A stretch of DNA of 64,000 nucleotides, taken from assembly GCA_006503535.1 (NCBI GenBank), contig QYRS01000004.1, positions 186,001 through 250,000 on the forward strand, written 5' to 3'. Every line of letters begins with the position of its first letter. The stretch's first letter is position 1. Below the pieces are notes generated by a model that saw only the letters and a list, made by a program, of their open reading frames with translations, searched no databases and had not been told where the DNA came from. The DNA comes from Arthrinium phaeospermum (taxonomy: Eukaryota; Ascomycota; Sordariomycetes; Amphisphaeriales; Apiosporaceae). The translations under genes were made by a program, and so were the position numbers. This document shows positions 35,901 through 45,912 of this stretch, piece after piece.

Positions 35901-36297
35901 TGTAATGTCTACCAAGATCGCTTACTTCTATCGTCCGCGCGAGCTGGCTAACAGAGCGTGTGCTTCTGTGGAATATAGACTTGGCATAGGTCCATAGTAT
36001 CAACTGACAAAGCTTGAAGGCAACGGCATGTCCTACAATTCTAGGCAGGCCCCCAGCAGGACCAAACCTGCGAGCGTGAGTCGGAACATGATAGGCATTA
36101 AATGGCATTCGACATTGCATCATCCAGGGCAGTTGATACAGACAAGAGTGCATACGGGTACCCGCAGGAAGCTTGATGTTCATGAAGGACTCCCATTCCT
36201 ACAGCAGACAGCTGATATCTCTTGCTCTATGTACACAGACGCTGCCCCATCTCCCGTTGACCTCGTAAGATTTCCCCTCTTCTTCCTCGTCTTCTTT

Positions 36298-37191
36298 TTA
36301 CGACGCGGGAGCCTCAGCACCAGGAGCATCAACAGCCTTCTTGAAGGGGGCTTGGCCGGGGTCTCGCAGAGCCGGGTAGTGGGCGTAGATCTGTTTGGAG
36401 CGCAGGTGGACGGGGATACCCTGGGCCTCGGGGATCGTCTTCTCGAGTTTCTGTTCGAGGTATGAGTAAGTGTGGTTGCAAGAGCGGAATGAATGGACCG
36501 TTGCCATTCCTCGAAGAACATACCAGGTTGTCGAACACACACTTGTTCAGCTTCCACTCGTCTTTGCGGCACTGCCAGAGCTGGTGGTTGTTGTTGTCGA
36601 GGCATTGCCAGTGCTTGCGGAACTCGTCCAGGCAGTGCTTGTTGATGTCGTCGACCCTAACCAGCGGCTCGATGTCAGCAACCATGCACTACATATCTGT
36701 CTGTATTGCGGCTGTGCTGTCAATGCCGCCAGGTGCCTTCATGTTGCGACGCCAAGACATGGCAGAGCACCAACACTTTGACACTTAGTCCGGAGAGAAG
36801 GGGACGACCTACACGCTGGCAGCGCATCTCGTCACGCGGCGGCCCTCCTTCATGCATTCGAACTCGCCCTTGCCGGGGTTCTCGGTCTTGCACTGCATGT
36901 AGTCATCGTTGTAGGGGCGGCACCGGGCGCCGATGAAGAAGGAAGCCGAGAGGAGGGGCGCAGAGGTGGCGCCGACCTCGTTGACCTTGGGCACGGAGTC
37001 GGGGAGGGGGGTGGTGTCCACAAGGACCTGCTGGTTGAAGCTGCACCGACATCGTTAGCTTGGGGGTTTTCTCCGACCGGCGGGCAGAAACAAGAGGGAG
37101 CGCTGTTTTCCGCAGAGCCATTGGCGCCAATTGGCCATGGTCGACGGCTGCAGGGCGATTGGGAGACGTACATGGGCTTCCGGGCCGCCAT
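36298..37191 (-). CDS. Mitochondrial complex I subunit NDUFA8 (Neurospora 20.8 kDa homologue)
   Basis: Four exons on the minus strand (37191-37172, 37040-36813, 36656-36524, 36450-36298) give 177 residues. Two CHCH-type domains are visible with four Cx9C motifs. The first domain has C-RPYNDDYMQ-C and C-MKEGRRVTR-C. The second has C-LDEFRKHWQ-C and C-RKDEWKLNK-C. This double twin-Cx9C layout, with the KLEKTIPE tail, identifies the accessory NADH:ubiquinone oxidoreductase subunit of the peripheral/membrane arm interface. It is imported into the intermembrane space and oxidised by the Mia40 pathway. The first exon codes only six complete residues, so the gene is easy to mis-start. It is divergent from Nup57, with 654 bases between the start codons. 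Confidence 0.92.
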
Positions 37192-37845
37192 GTCTGCGGT
37201 GTTGTCGGCCTCTTCGGGTGGATGCTATGTCGTCGCGGTGGAGGGGAGTTTAGAGCTTCTTTTGAGCCTCGTCTCGTTCTCCGGGAGCGTTGGCGATGGA
37301 AGTGCGGCTCAAAGCAGAGGTTGGAAATTGAGTTCACTGATTGGCTCTAGCCACAATGGGGCTTTTCCGACCCGAGCTCTTGTGGCGGTGGGATCTCTTG
37401 ATACATAGCAAGACAACCGGTAGCAATTTCGCTAAGTCGGGAATATGTGACCAGACAATGAAGTGAAAATACGGGACGATGCATATCTATTGAAACATGA
37501 TGGCCTGAAGCTACCATCGCAACTGAACTACCGTCTTTAATGGATTGTACAATGAAGGTGATCTTCTATTGAATGGCCGACTTACACCCATCCATTGAAG
37601 CTTGACAATGCTCCTGACTTATCGATAAGCCGCAGCTGGGCCTGACAGCTTAGCGCCTCCAAAAATCCCAGGCCGCCCTGCAATTGGAGCTGAGGTACCT
37701 GCGAGACAAAGAACGTCAATATTTACGCGACACAGCTCGCGACCTCAGACGGCTCTTTTCTCCGGCGACACTTTCCCATCCCACCTCATCGCAATCGCTT
37801 TTCCTGACCCGTAGTGCCCGTCCACGCCGTCAAACCTTTGCCGCC
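37192..37845. promoter_or_regulatory. Divergent promoter of NDUFA8 and Nup57 genes
   Basis: This 654-base intergenic region separates two housekeeping genes reading away from each other. No TATA box is evident. The last 100 bases before the Nup57 ATG are pyrimidine-rich. Confidence 0.5.
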
Positions 37846-39166
37846 ATGTCGCTGTTCGCGCCCAAGCCTGCCCAAAGCACCGGCTTTGGGCAGCAGGGCA
37901 CCTCGTCCATCTTTGGCCAACCCGCCGCCTCGACTACGACTCCCGCCGCCGGATCCAACATCTTTGGCCAGGCTCTCCAAGGCCAGCAAAATCAACAGCA
38001 GCAACAGCAGCAGCAGCAACCGCAGCAGTCTACAAACGCATTTGGTGGTACCAGCAGCTTGTTTGGCCAGCCTCAACAGCAGCAGCAACAGCAACAACAG
38101 CCATCCTTCACCGCAAGCAATCCCTTTCAAAATCTTAGTGGACAACAACAACAACAGGAAGCTTACCCTCAAAATTTACAACAGCAACAGCAGCAGCAGC
38201 AGCAGCAACCACAGCAGCAATCCCAACTTGGAGCCTCGACCCAGCAGAACTTCCGGACTTCGCTATGGCAACCTGGCCAGGATTCGACCCGTAAGTTACT
38301 GCGCCGTCTTCTCCGTCCACACAGAGAGCTCACATAAGTCGGCAAACAGATCAGAAGCCCATAACCGACCAATGCGTATCCATCTTCCAGAAGTGGAACC
38401 CGACCTCGTCCGATACCGTCTTCAAGCACTACTTCTACAACAAGGTCGATGAGGCGCAAGTCCCCTTCTACCAACCCGGCCCGAACGAGGACCCTCGCGA
38501 GTGGGAGCAGGCGGTGCGCGATAAGCCCGGCCCTGGCTACGTCCCCGTGCTCGCCACTGGCTTCATGCACATGGCCGAGCGCCTCAAGTCCCAGCGATAC
38601 AACCTCTCCCAGCTGAACAACGCTCTCCACCAGATAAACGCTTCCTTGGATGCGATATTGTCCAAGCACGACTTGGAGACGAGTGTGCGGGCCCTGAACG
38701 CCAAGCGGAAACACGCGCTCCTGCGCCAGAGATGCATTGCCATCGCCACCAAGGTCCAGGTGCTCCGCAACCGGGGATATGCGCTGGATACGGACGAGGA
38801 CGAGTTGAAGTCTAAGCTCGAGGCTCTGGATCGTGGTCTGGCCGACCCCTCGCTGAGCGCACGTAACGAAGAGCTGTGGAGCCGACTCATCATGCTGCGG
38901 AACCACGCCGACACTCTGCGGGACGAAATCAACCAGCGTGGAGGTCTTGGCGGTGAGGTGATCTCTGAGGAGGCCGAGGCGAGGGCCAAGAAGGTAAGCT
39001 CCAAGTGTATGGATGTCATGTGGTGCGTTCGAATTTACTAACTGGGATGTTTTAGCTTCTCGAGGACTACGACAAGCAACTGCAAGCCCTGAAGGGAATG
39101 GTCGAGAAGGTCAAGGAGGATTACGATGAATGGGAGCAGGAGAGGAACCCTACTGATGCACGATGA
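37846..39166 (+). CDS. NUP57: Nucleoporin Nup57 (Nup54 family)
   Basis: Exons 37846-38290, 38350-38993 and 39056-39166 give 399 residues. Residues 1-148 are an FG-type region with GFGQ, SIFGQ, NIFGQ, AFGG and LFGQ repeats interspersed with three poly-Gln tracts. The second exon holds the structured part: KWNPTSSDTVFKHYFYNKVD, then GFMHMAERLKSQ and long coiled-coil helices typical of the Nup54/57 domain. These join Nup62 and Nup58/49 homologues in the central transport channel of the nuclear pore. The last intron has a perfect TACTAAC branch point. Length and order match fungal Nup57. The Gln tracts are encoded by mixed CAG/CAA runs that are likely to vary in length between strains. Confidence 0.9.
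37990..38222. repeat. CAG/CAA microsatellite tracts in Nup57
   Basis: Three runs of CAG/CAA codons (about 37990-38031, 38075-38100 and 38177-38222) encode poly-Gln inside the FG region. Confidence 0.85.
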
Positions 39167-39745
39167 TACGCCAGACGAAGGAGCAAATCGATGTTGGAAT
39201 AGGTCGAGATACCATAGAAGCGACGCCAAGGAGAGCTGGAGTGTAACATCAGTACTCTGACAAGGCGACAGGGTCAGACTTTAGTAATTGCGAATTGGGG
39301 GAGGTGATCTACAGCATAAGAGACGAAGAGGGCTCTGGGAGTCAGGCGTAATGGATATCATGAAAGTTGCCTTGGCCCCAGGAACAATACGGCTCGACCG
39401 CACAGTGTACTACTTTCCGGAGCCGAACCAACGAAGTGACGAGAAGATTGCATATTGCAAGATATTATGTCCTGCCCATTGAATCCGGTATTTACACGTA
39501 ATATACATGACCAAATGCCTGCCTTTCTATTCCCAGCCCAACTCTATGAGGCAAAATCCCTCGACGCCGCGGGATCTGAAGTGGAGAAGTTGCTTTTCTC
39601 CTATGGTACAGTGTGGTGTGGCATGGCACGGCGCCATGGTGTTGTTGGTTGCACATGTCCCCGTAGTGGCATTATACGTGTGCATGGGCGGTGTTCATCG
39701 CGAATGTTGTGGTTGTCGTCGTTATTAGACTTTTCGTCTTCTGGT
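39167..39745. other. Convergent 3' flank, no gene seen
   Basis: Sequence between the stop codons of Nup57 (plus) and Tom5 (minus). Only chance frames. Confidence 0.5.
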
Positions 39746-40064
39746 TTAGAAGAAACCGGAGACGGCTTCAATGACGAAGGGAGCTAGCAGGGAGAAGGAG
39801 AATAGTCAGTCGCGCGTGCTATTGGGAAAGGCTGCTGGATGCCAAGGATGTAGATATACTCACAGATGTACAGGAGCACGGCGGTGCCGACGAACTGCTT
39901 CACGGTGCTGTTGGCCTGGGCCTCCATCTCGCGGATCTCCTCCTTGGAGAACTGGGGCGGTGCGACTGCAGCAGGAAGCGGAGGTTAGCTCAAAACTCTC
40001 TTTGGATGCGGTGGGCGCATGATATCTAGATCGCCAAGGCGAAATACGTACATCCTCCGAACAT
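39746..40064 (-). CDS. TOM5: Tom5-type small subunit of the mitochondrial import complex
   Basis: Three exons on the minus strand (40064-40052, 39965-39864, 39783-39746) splice to only 50 codons. The product starts MFGGFAPPQFSKEEIREMEA and continues through a short polar helix to a C-terminal membrane segment (FVGTAVLLYISPFVIEAV) ending in GFF. This N-terminal MFGG-PPQ-SKEE pattern plus tail anchor is that of fungal Tom5. Tom5 helps assemble Tom40 and passes precursors into the outer-membrane channel. The first exon is 13 bases long and each exon is too short to stand out alone. The family match is from memory of the pattern, not an alignment. Confidence 0.82.
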
Positions 40065-41504
40065 TGTGATTTAGGAATTATTTGTCGGGAGCGGTAGCGG
40101 GAGTAGTTGTTGTCGTCGTCGTGGTGTATTTACGGGGTTGCTGGCTGGCTGGGATCTCGAATTGGTGGTTGATGATGTCTTCACGGGTAGCTCGTGCTTT
40201 CGTTATCGAAAAACAGATAACAAATTTTTGGGATGATGGACCAAGCGGCATGACGGCGTTATGGCTTGCGGCCTAGGCCAGATCGGGCGCTAGTCCATCA
40301 GCCCCATGTTCTCATGTTTTGGCCCTACCCGGGCCACTGGGAACTCCAGGTTTGTTCGGCCGGTGACGGTCTGTCTGCCTGTCTGCAACGATTGACTTAT
40401 TTGCCACGAGGAGGAGTGCAGGCGGGCTAGGTGCATACCGCGCGACTGATAAGGTGAAGTTTACAGGTAATGATAACCCACCGCTTGCTAGCTAGGCTGG
40501 CTAAGGAAAAGGAACCTTCAGCTAGGCGCATCCATTACTCAAGACGGTAGGCGTAGGCGTCGCTTCATTGTTGCTCTAAAACAGGTGACCTCAAGACTTT
40601 CAACAGGAGGACGTCCAAATTAGCAGCAGCAGCAAGCTGTCTTCCGAAAACAGGCCCCTACTAAAACACCCCCTACTAAAACCAATGAGTCGCTGATTCG
40701 CCCGTCAGTCGGCTCTCGCCAGTCAGGATGGCTGGAGGGCCATGCTTCCCCCTGCCCGACCGAGATAAGCCGGCCGCCTACCTATTTGATAGTAATGTGC
40801 CTATCTCCCTGGATTTGCACTGTCACGGGTACTATCAAGAAAGTAGCCCAGCAGCAGATAGAGTTTGGGCCGATGACGGCCGGCATTGCCCTGGCTTCGC
40901 ATGCGCCCAGGATGATTCGTGATTCTATGTGTAAAGCGATCTTTCCTTCTCTTGTCTCGTCTCGTTTGACCCATTCCATGCTCTCATGACTTTGACTGGT
41001 TGTGTTGGATGATTGCAACTCTTCTTCCCTTTGCATACCTACATTCAATTCCTCTCAGCAGCTTCAACTCGTCACTCAATACTTTATTTTATTGTTTTGG
41101 CTGCGATCTAGGAGGAGACTTGCTTGCATTGAACCTTTCGACTTATCCGGTTCGCATGTTGGATCCCAGTTCCGTGCGTCGGCGTTGTTCGGCTTAAGGC
41201 CCTCTCCCCCAGAAACCGCCTGGATTTCCATTACGTCTCGTTTCGGCTCATCGTCTGTGACCCCTCGATAAGTAATACCCATCAAGGAGTCCGCCCCCTT
41301 CAAGTTCCGGGGTAAGGGCACGACTACGGGTACGATCTGATAACCAACTGCTACTTTCTTTCCTGTTGGATAAAACTGACTCGGAGCAACAGGTTTCGTG
41401 TCTCTTCATTCTTTTTTCTCATTTTGTTCTATTTGTTCCCGCGATAGACATTCACCCATCCTATCCTTGTTGCGATCGCATTCGGGGAATTCTTTTTTTG
41501 AAAC
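40065..41504. other. Upstream region of the glycine decarboxylase gene
   Basis: A 1.4-kb spacer without supported genes. Near 40656-40683 the word CCCCTACTAAAAC occurs twice in tandem. The final 100 bases before the ATG are T-rich, as in a fungal leader. Confidence 0.5.
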
Positions 41505-43927
41505 ATGGCCAGTCCAGCGAGGGCCATCCAGCGGCGCCTGGGCCAATTGGCCACTCAAACCCGGGGCCCATCGGCGTCGCTGCTTTCAGGCCCACGTGCC
41601 TCATTGGCCAATAACAGCCGTTCCTGGACATGTCGCCGCTGCACTACACAACTTCCCAAGCTGAGCCGGCGCGCATTCACACAGAGCGCGGCGCCTGCGG
41701 CTGATGTCGACGTCAACGATGTGCCTCATTCGGCCAAGGCCCACCGCGCATATGCCGCCCTGGACACTTTCGCCCGCCGCCACATCGGCCCCGACGATGC
41801 GGACACGGCTCAGATGCTCAAGGCGCTGTCGCCGGCGCCCGCGTCGCTCGACGACTTCATCAAGGAGGTCGTCCCCGCCAACATCTTGACCCAGCAGGAC
41901 ATGAAGGTCTCGATCGAGCCGTCCAAGGACATTTTTACCGAGTCGGAGCTGGTGCAGAAGTTCAACTCGCTCAAGAAGGACTGGAAACCGCTGACAAGCC
42001 TCATCGGTGCGGGATACTACGGTACCCTCACCCCCGCCGTCATCAAGCGCAACGTCTTGGAAAACCCCGCGTGGTACACCAGCTACACGCCCTACCAGCC
42101 TGAGATCAGCCAGGGTCGCCTGGAGTCTTTGGTCAACTTTCAGACCATGGTCTGTGATCTGACCGCCCTGCCTATTGCGAATGCCAGTCTGCTGGATGAG
42201 GGCACAGCAGCTGCCGAGGCCATGACCATGTCGATGAACGTTCTGCCGACATCAAGGGTAAAGAGAGAGGGAAAGACCTTTGTCGTATCTGACACGGTGC
42301 ACGCCCACACCATTCGTGTTCTCCACGGCCGCGCTGAAGGATTTGGCATCCGCATCCTGCAGGTCCCCAACATCACCAGCGAAGAGGGTATGGCCAAGAT
42401 CAAGGAGCTTGGAGACGACTTGGTGGGAGTCATGGTGCAATACCCCGACACCTTCGGCGATGTGACGAACTTCAAGGAGTTGGCCGACGTGGTCCATTCT
42501 CAAGGCTCTCTGCTGAGCTGTGCCACCGACCTGCTGGCTCTGACCATGCTGAAGCCGCCCGGAGAGTGGGGCGCGGATATCGCATTCGGCACCGCCCAGC
42601 GTCTGGGTGTACCCATGGGCTACGGCGGCCCGCACGCCGCCTTCTTTGCCGTGACCGAGAAGAACAAGAGGAAGATTCCCGGAAGACTGGTGGGCCTGTC
42701 CAAGGACCGCCTCGGCAACAACGCCTACCGACTGGCTCTGCAGACGCGAGAGCAGCACATCCGACGAGAGAAGGCCACCAGTAACGTGTGTACGTCGCAG
42801 GCGTTGCTGGCCAACATGAGCGCCCTCTATGCCATCTACCACGGACCCGAAGGCCTCAAGGAGATTGCAGAGCGGGCGGTTCGGGGCGCACGCGTCATCC
42901 AGGAGGCTGCTGAATCGTGCGGACTGAAGACCATCAAGACCGCTGCAAGTGACAACGGAGCTGTGCTCTTCGACACCGTCATTATCGATGCGGGGTCACA
43001 GGAGAAGCAACAAGCCCTCCACAAGTTGGCGAATGAGAAGGGCTTCCAGTTCCGCAATGTCGGGTCTTCGCAAGTTGGTATTAGCATCGACGAGACTACC
43101 TCGAAGTCGGTCCTGGTTTCGCTGGTCGAGATCTTCCAAAAGGCACAGGGGGGCAAGGTCGACGGTACGGGGCTTGTGGATAAGGTACTCTCGCAGAATG
43201 CCACCAGCTTGGATATCCCTGAAGCGGTACGCCGAACCTCGAGCTTCCTGACCCATCCGGTATTCAACACGCATCATTCGGAGACGGAGTTGTTGCGTTA
43301 CATCTACCACCTGCAGTCCAAGGACTTGTCGCTCGTCCACTCCATGATCCCACTCGGCTCCTGCACCATGAAGCTCAACGGCACCACCGAGATGTCCCTG
43401 ATCACGGACGAGGCTTTCTCCAACCTGCACCCGCATAGCTCTGCCCCCGACTCGAAGCACTACGCCGAGCTCTTCGGCTGGTTCAACAGCCAGCTGGCTA
43501 GTATCACAGGCATGCAGGCCGTGTCTCTTCAGCCCAACTCTGGAGCCCAAGGCGAGTTTGCTGGTCTGCGAACCATTCGAACCTACCTCAAGAAGCACGG
43601 CAAGGGCGATAAGAAGCGAGACATCTGCCTGATCCCCGTCTCAGCACACGGTACCAACCCCGCGTCAGCGGCCATGGCGGGTATGCGCGTCGTCCCCATC
43701 AAGTGCGACACCAAGACCGGCAACCTTGACCTGCAGGATCTCGAAGCCAAGTGCGTGAAGCACCAAGACGAGCTGGGCGCCATCATGGTGACCTACCCCA
43801 GCACCTACGGTGTCTTCGAGCCCGAGATCAAGCGGGTCTGCGAGCTGGTTCACGAGAACGGCGGCCAGGTCTACATGGACGGCGCCAACATGAATGCCCA
43901 GATCGGACTGTGCTCGCCCGGCGAGAT

Positions 43928-43969
<42 letters not shown>

Positions 43970-44795
43970 TATTCCCCACGGTGGAGGTGGTCCCGGTGTC
44001 GGCCCCATCTGCGTCAAGGAGCATCTGGCCGAGCACCTGCCCGGTTCGGCCCTGGAGAAGAGTGGACCCTACCCCGTCAGCAGCGCCACCTATGGAAGTG
44101 CGAGCATCAACCTCATCAGCTGGGCTTACAACACGCTTATGGGTAAGTTACATGACGATCCTAGCCAAAGCTTTAGTTCTTTGATTACTGACTGACATTC
44201 ATTGATAGGCTCTGACGGCTTGACCCACGCCACCAAGATGGGCCTGCTCAATGCCAACTACGTGCTCTCCCGCCTCAAGCCCCACTACAACATCCTATAC
44301 ACCAACAACCACGGCCGCTGCGCCCACGAGTTCATCCTGGACCCCCGGCCCTTCAGCAAGAGCGCCGGCGTTGAGGCCATCGACATCGCCAAGCGCCTGC
44401 AGGACTACGGCTTCCACGCGCCCACCATGAGCTGGCCCGTCACGGGCACGCTCATGATCGAGCCGACCGAGTCCGAGTCCAAGGAGGAGCTCGACCGGTT
44501 CGTTGACGCGCTCATCAGCATCCGCGCCGAGATCCAGGAGATCGAGGACGGCAAGGTGCCCCGCGATAGCAACGTGCTCAAGAACTCGCCGCACCCCGTG
44601 CAGGACATCATCGACGGCGATGATGGGGCGGGTGCCTGGGGGCGCAACTACTCGCGGCAGAAGGCGACGTATCCGCTTCCCTGGCTGCGGGAGAAGAAGT
44701 TCTGGCCCAGTGTGGGGCGGATCGACGACACGTACGGGGATTTGAATCTGTTCTGCACGTGTCCGCCGGTCGAGGATACGACGGAGGAGAACTAG
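41505..44795 (+). CDS. GCV2: Glycine dehydrogenase (decarboxylating), P-protein
   Basis: Two exons (41505-44142 and 44209-44795) give 1,074 residues, the normal size. A basic, Ser/Arg-rich presequence (about residues 1-65) directs import into the mitochondrial matrix. Two related halves follow, each resembling an aminotransferase fold: the first includes GAGYYGT and SLLDEGTAAAEAM, the second carries the cofactor site. The pyridoxal-phosphate lysine is K819 in HLNLHKTFCIPHGGGG. SYMP-like and GSCTMKLN landmarks precede it. The enzyme decarboxylates glycine and passes the aminomethyl group to the lipoyl H-protein of the glycine cleavage system, feeding one-carbon metabolism. The intron near the C-terminus has a GTAAGT donor. 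Confidence 0.96.
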
Positions 44796-45912
44796 AGAGT
44801 CATCTACTGTACAACAACAGCAGGAGACTTCTAGGCGGAGAATAGCGGTCGCTACCTGCATTCCGACTCGGCTAGAAGACGGCATACCAAACACATAACG
44901 CATTTCAACTTACGCGCGCAGCATGCATACCCACCAAAGCGGGTGGGCGGAGTTCTCATCAACTTCCAGGGAAAAGAAGAAGAAGAAGAAATATAAAGGC
45001 GTGAGATGGAGTTCAACCGATTCGATTCGATTTCGTTTTCTTTTCTCGTCATCATTTGAGGGCGGGTGATGCATATTCATCTATGTACCACATATTACAG
45101 GAATCTATCTATCTGATTTAACATGATGGGAAGGGAGAAGGGTTCATCCACGTCCATTTAACTGGACTGATGCGGCGTTCCGGTTTTACTTAGATATGTA
45201 GACATGAAGATAGCAGATTGCTGATACACTGCGTTGACATTGATTGACCTGCGGGTTTGACCGGTTTCCTGCTTGAGTGCTTTGTGGTGGTTCACGCGTA
45301 AGAGTCCACCGCATTGGGCCAGGTTGTCGCAGGTTGGAACCAGTGACCAAGTAGCGGCATCCCACCAGGAAGCGGTCGTATCCAACCAACAAACATCACG
45401 TCCACGACAGCGAGGTACGCCCTAGTCCCCAATACTTAAAAACGCGATCATTTGCAATTGAACGAGAACAATGCGCAGCGACTTTCCCATTTCCTTGGTG
45501 ACTTGTGCGTTGATGGAGTCCGATAGCAACTGCCGGGCTCCTTTTGGTGCTAAGCATGGAAGCCCCGACTGTACCCTGTAGTTCCCAACTGCTGTACCAC
45601 CCCACGTCGCAGGGGGGTGCAGGCCGGTGTAGTGATTACATGGCGCATGCATGCGAATCACGCTAGCATAACGGCAGTACTTCCCGAAGATCATGTTTCT
45701 CGGTGTGGTGAGGAATTGCCCTTCTCGGTGAAGGGAGGTGTACTAGTATTGGCCTCGGCTAAGCAGCCTATCATGACCCAAACCATCGAATTGAAGCAGT
45801 GGAAACACATCGACACAAACACCAAAACACCCTGATCATGATGGAGCGTGCCACGCACGACTCACGGATGTACACCTAGACAATCGTCGTCAAAGTCTTC
45901 TTTCCAGGAGGC
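44796..45912. other. Convergent 3' flank, no gene seen
   Basis: A 1.1-kb spacer between the P-protein (plus) and gamma-glutamyltransferase (minus) stops. A GAA-rich tract lies near 44975. No gene supported. Confidence 0.5.

Larger units (their letters stand above)
24385..36297. other. Gene desert of almost 12 kb
   Basis: No frame in this stretch shows a domain, a signal peptide with coherent sequence, or a spliceable series of exons. The first kilobase is the 5' flank of the CAP gene. Landmarks are a (CA)n microsatellite (27985-28003), a TACTCCG triplicate (29969-29991), related TACGGAGTA words near 29031 and 30692, a CCG run near 31648 and a CT run near 35122. Base composition is unremarkable: it is neither AT-rich nor visibly RIP-mutated. 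It may hold long regulatory DNA or noncoding RNAs, which cannot be decided from sequence alone. Confidence 0.5.

Noticed and set aside
42252..42842. Antisense frames within the P-protein gene
   Set aside because: Mirror-image frames of a highly conserved coding exon with matching codon bias; no independent evidence.
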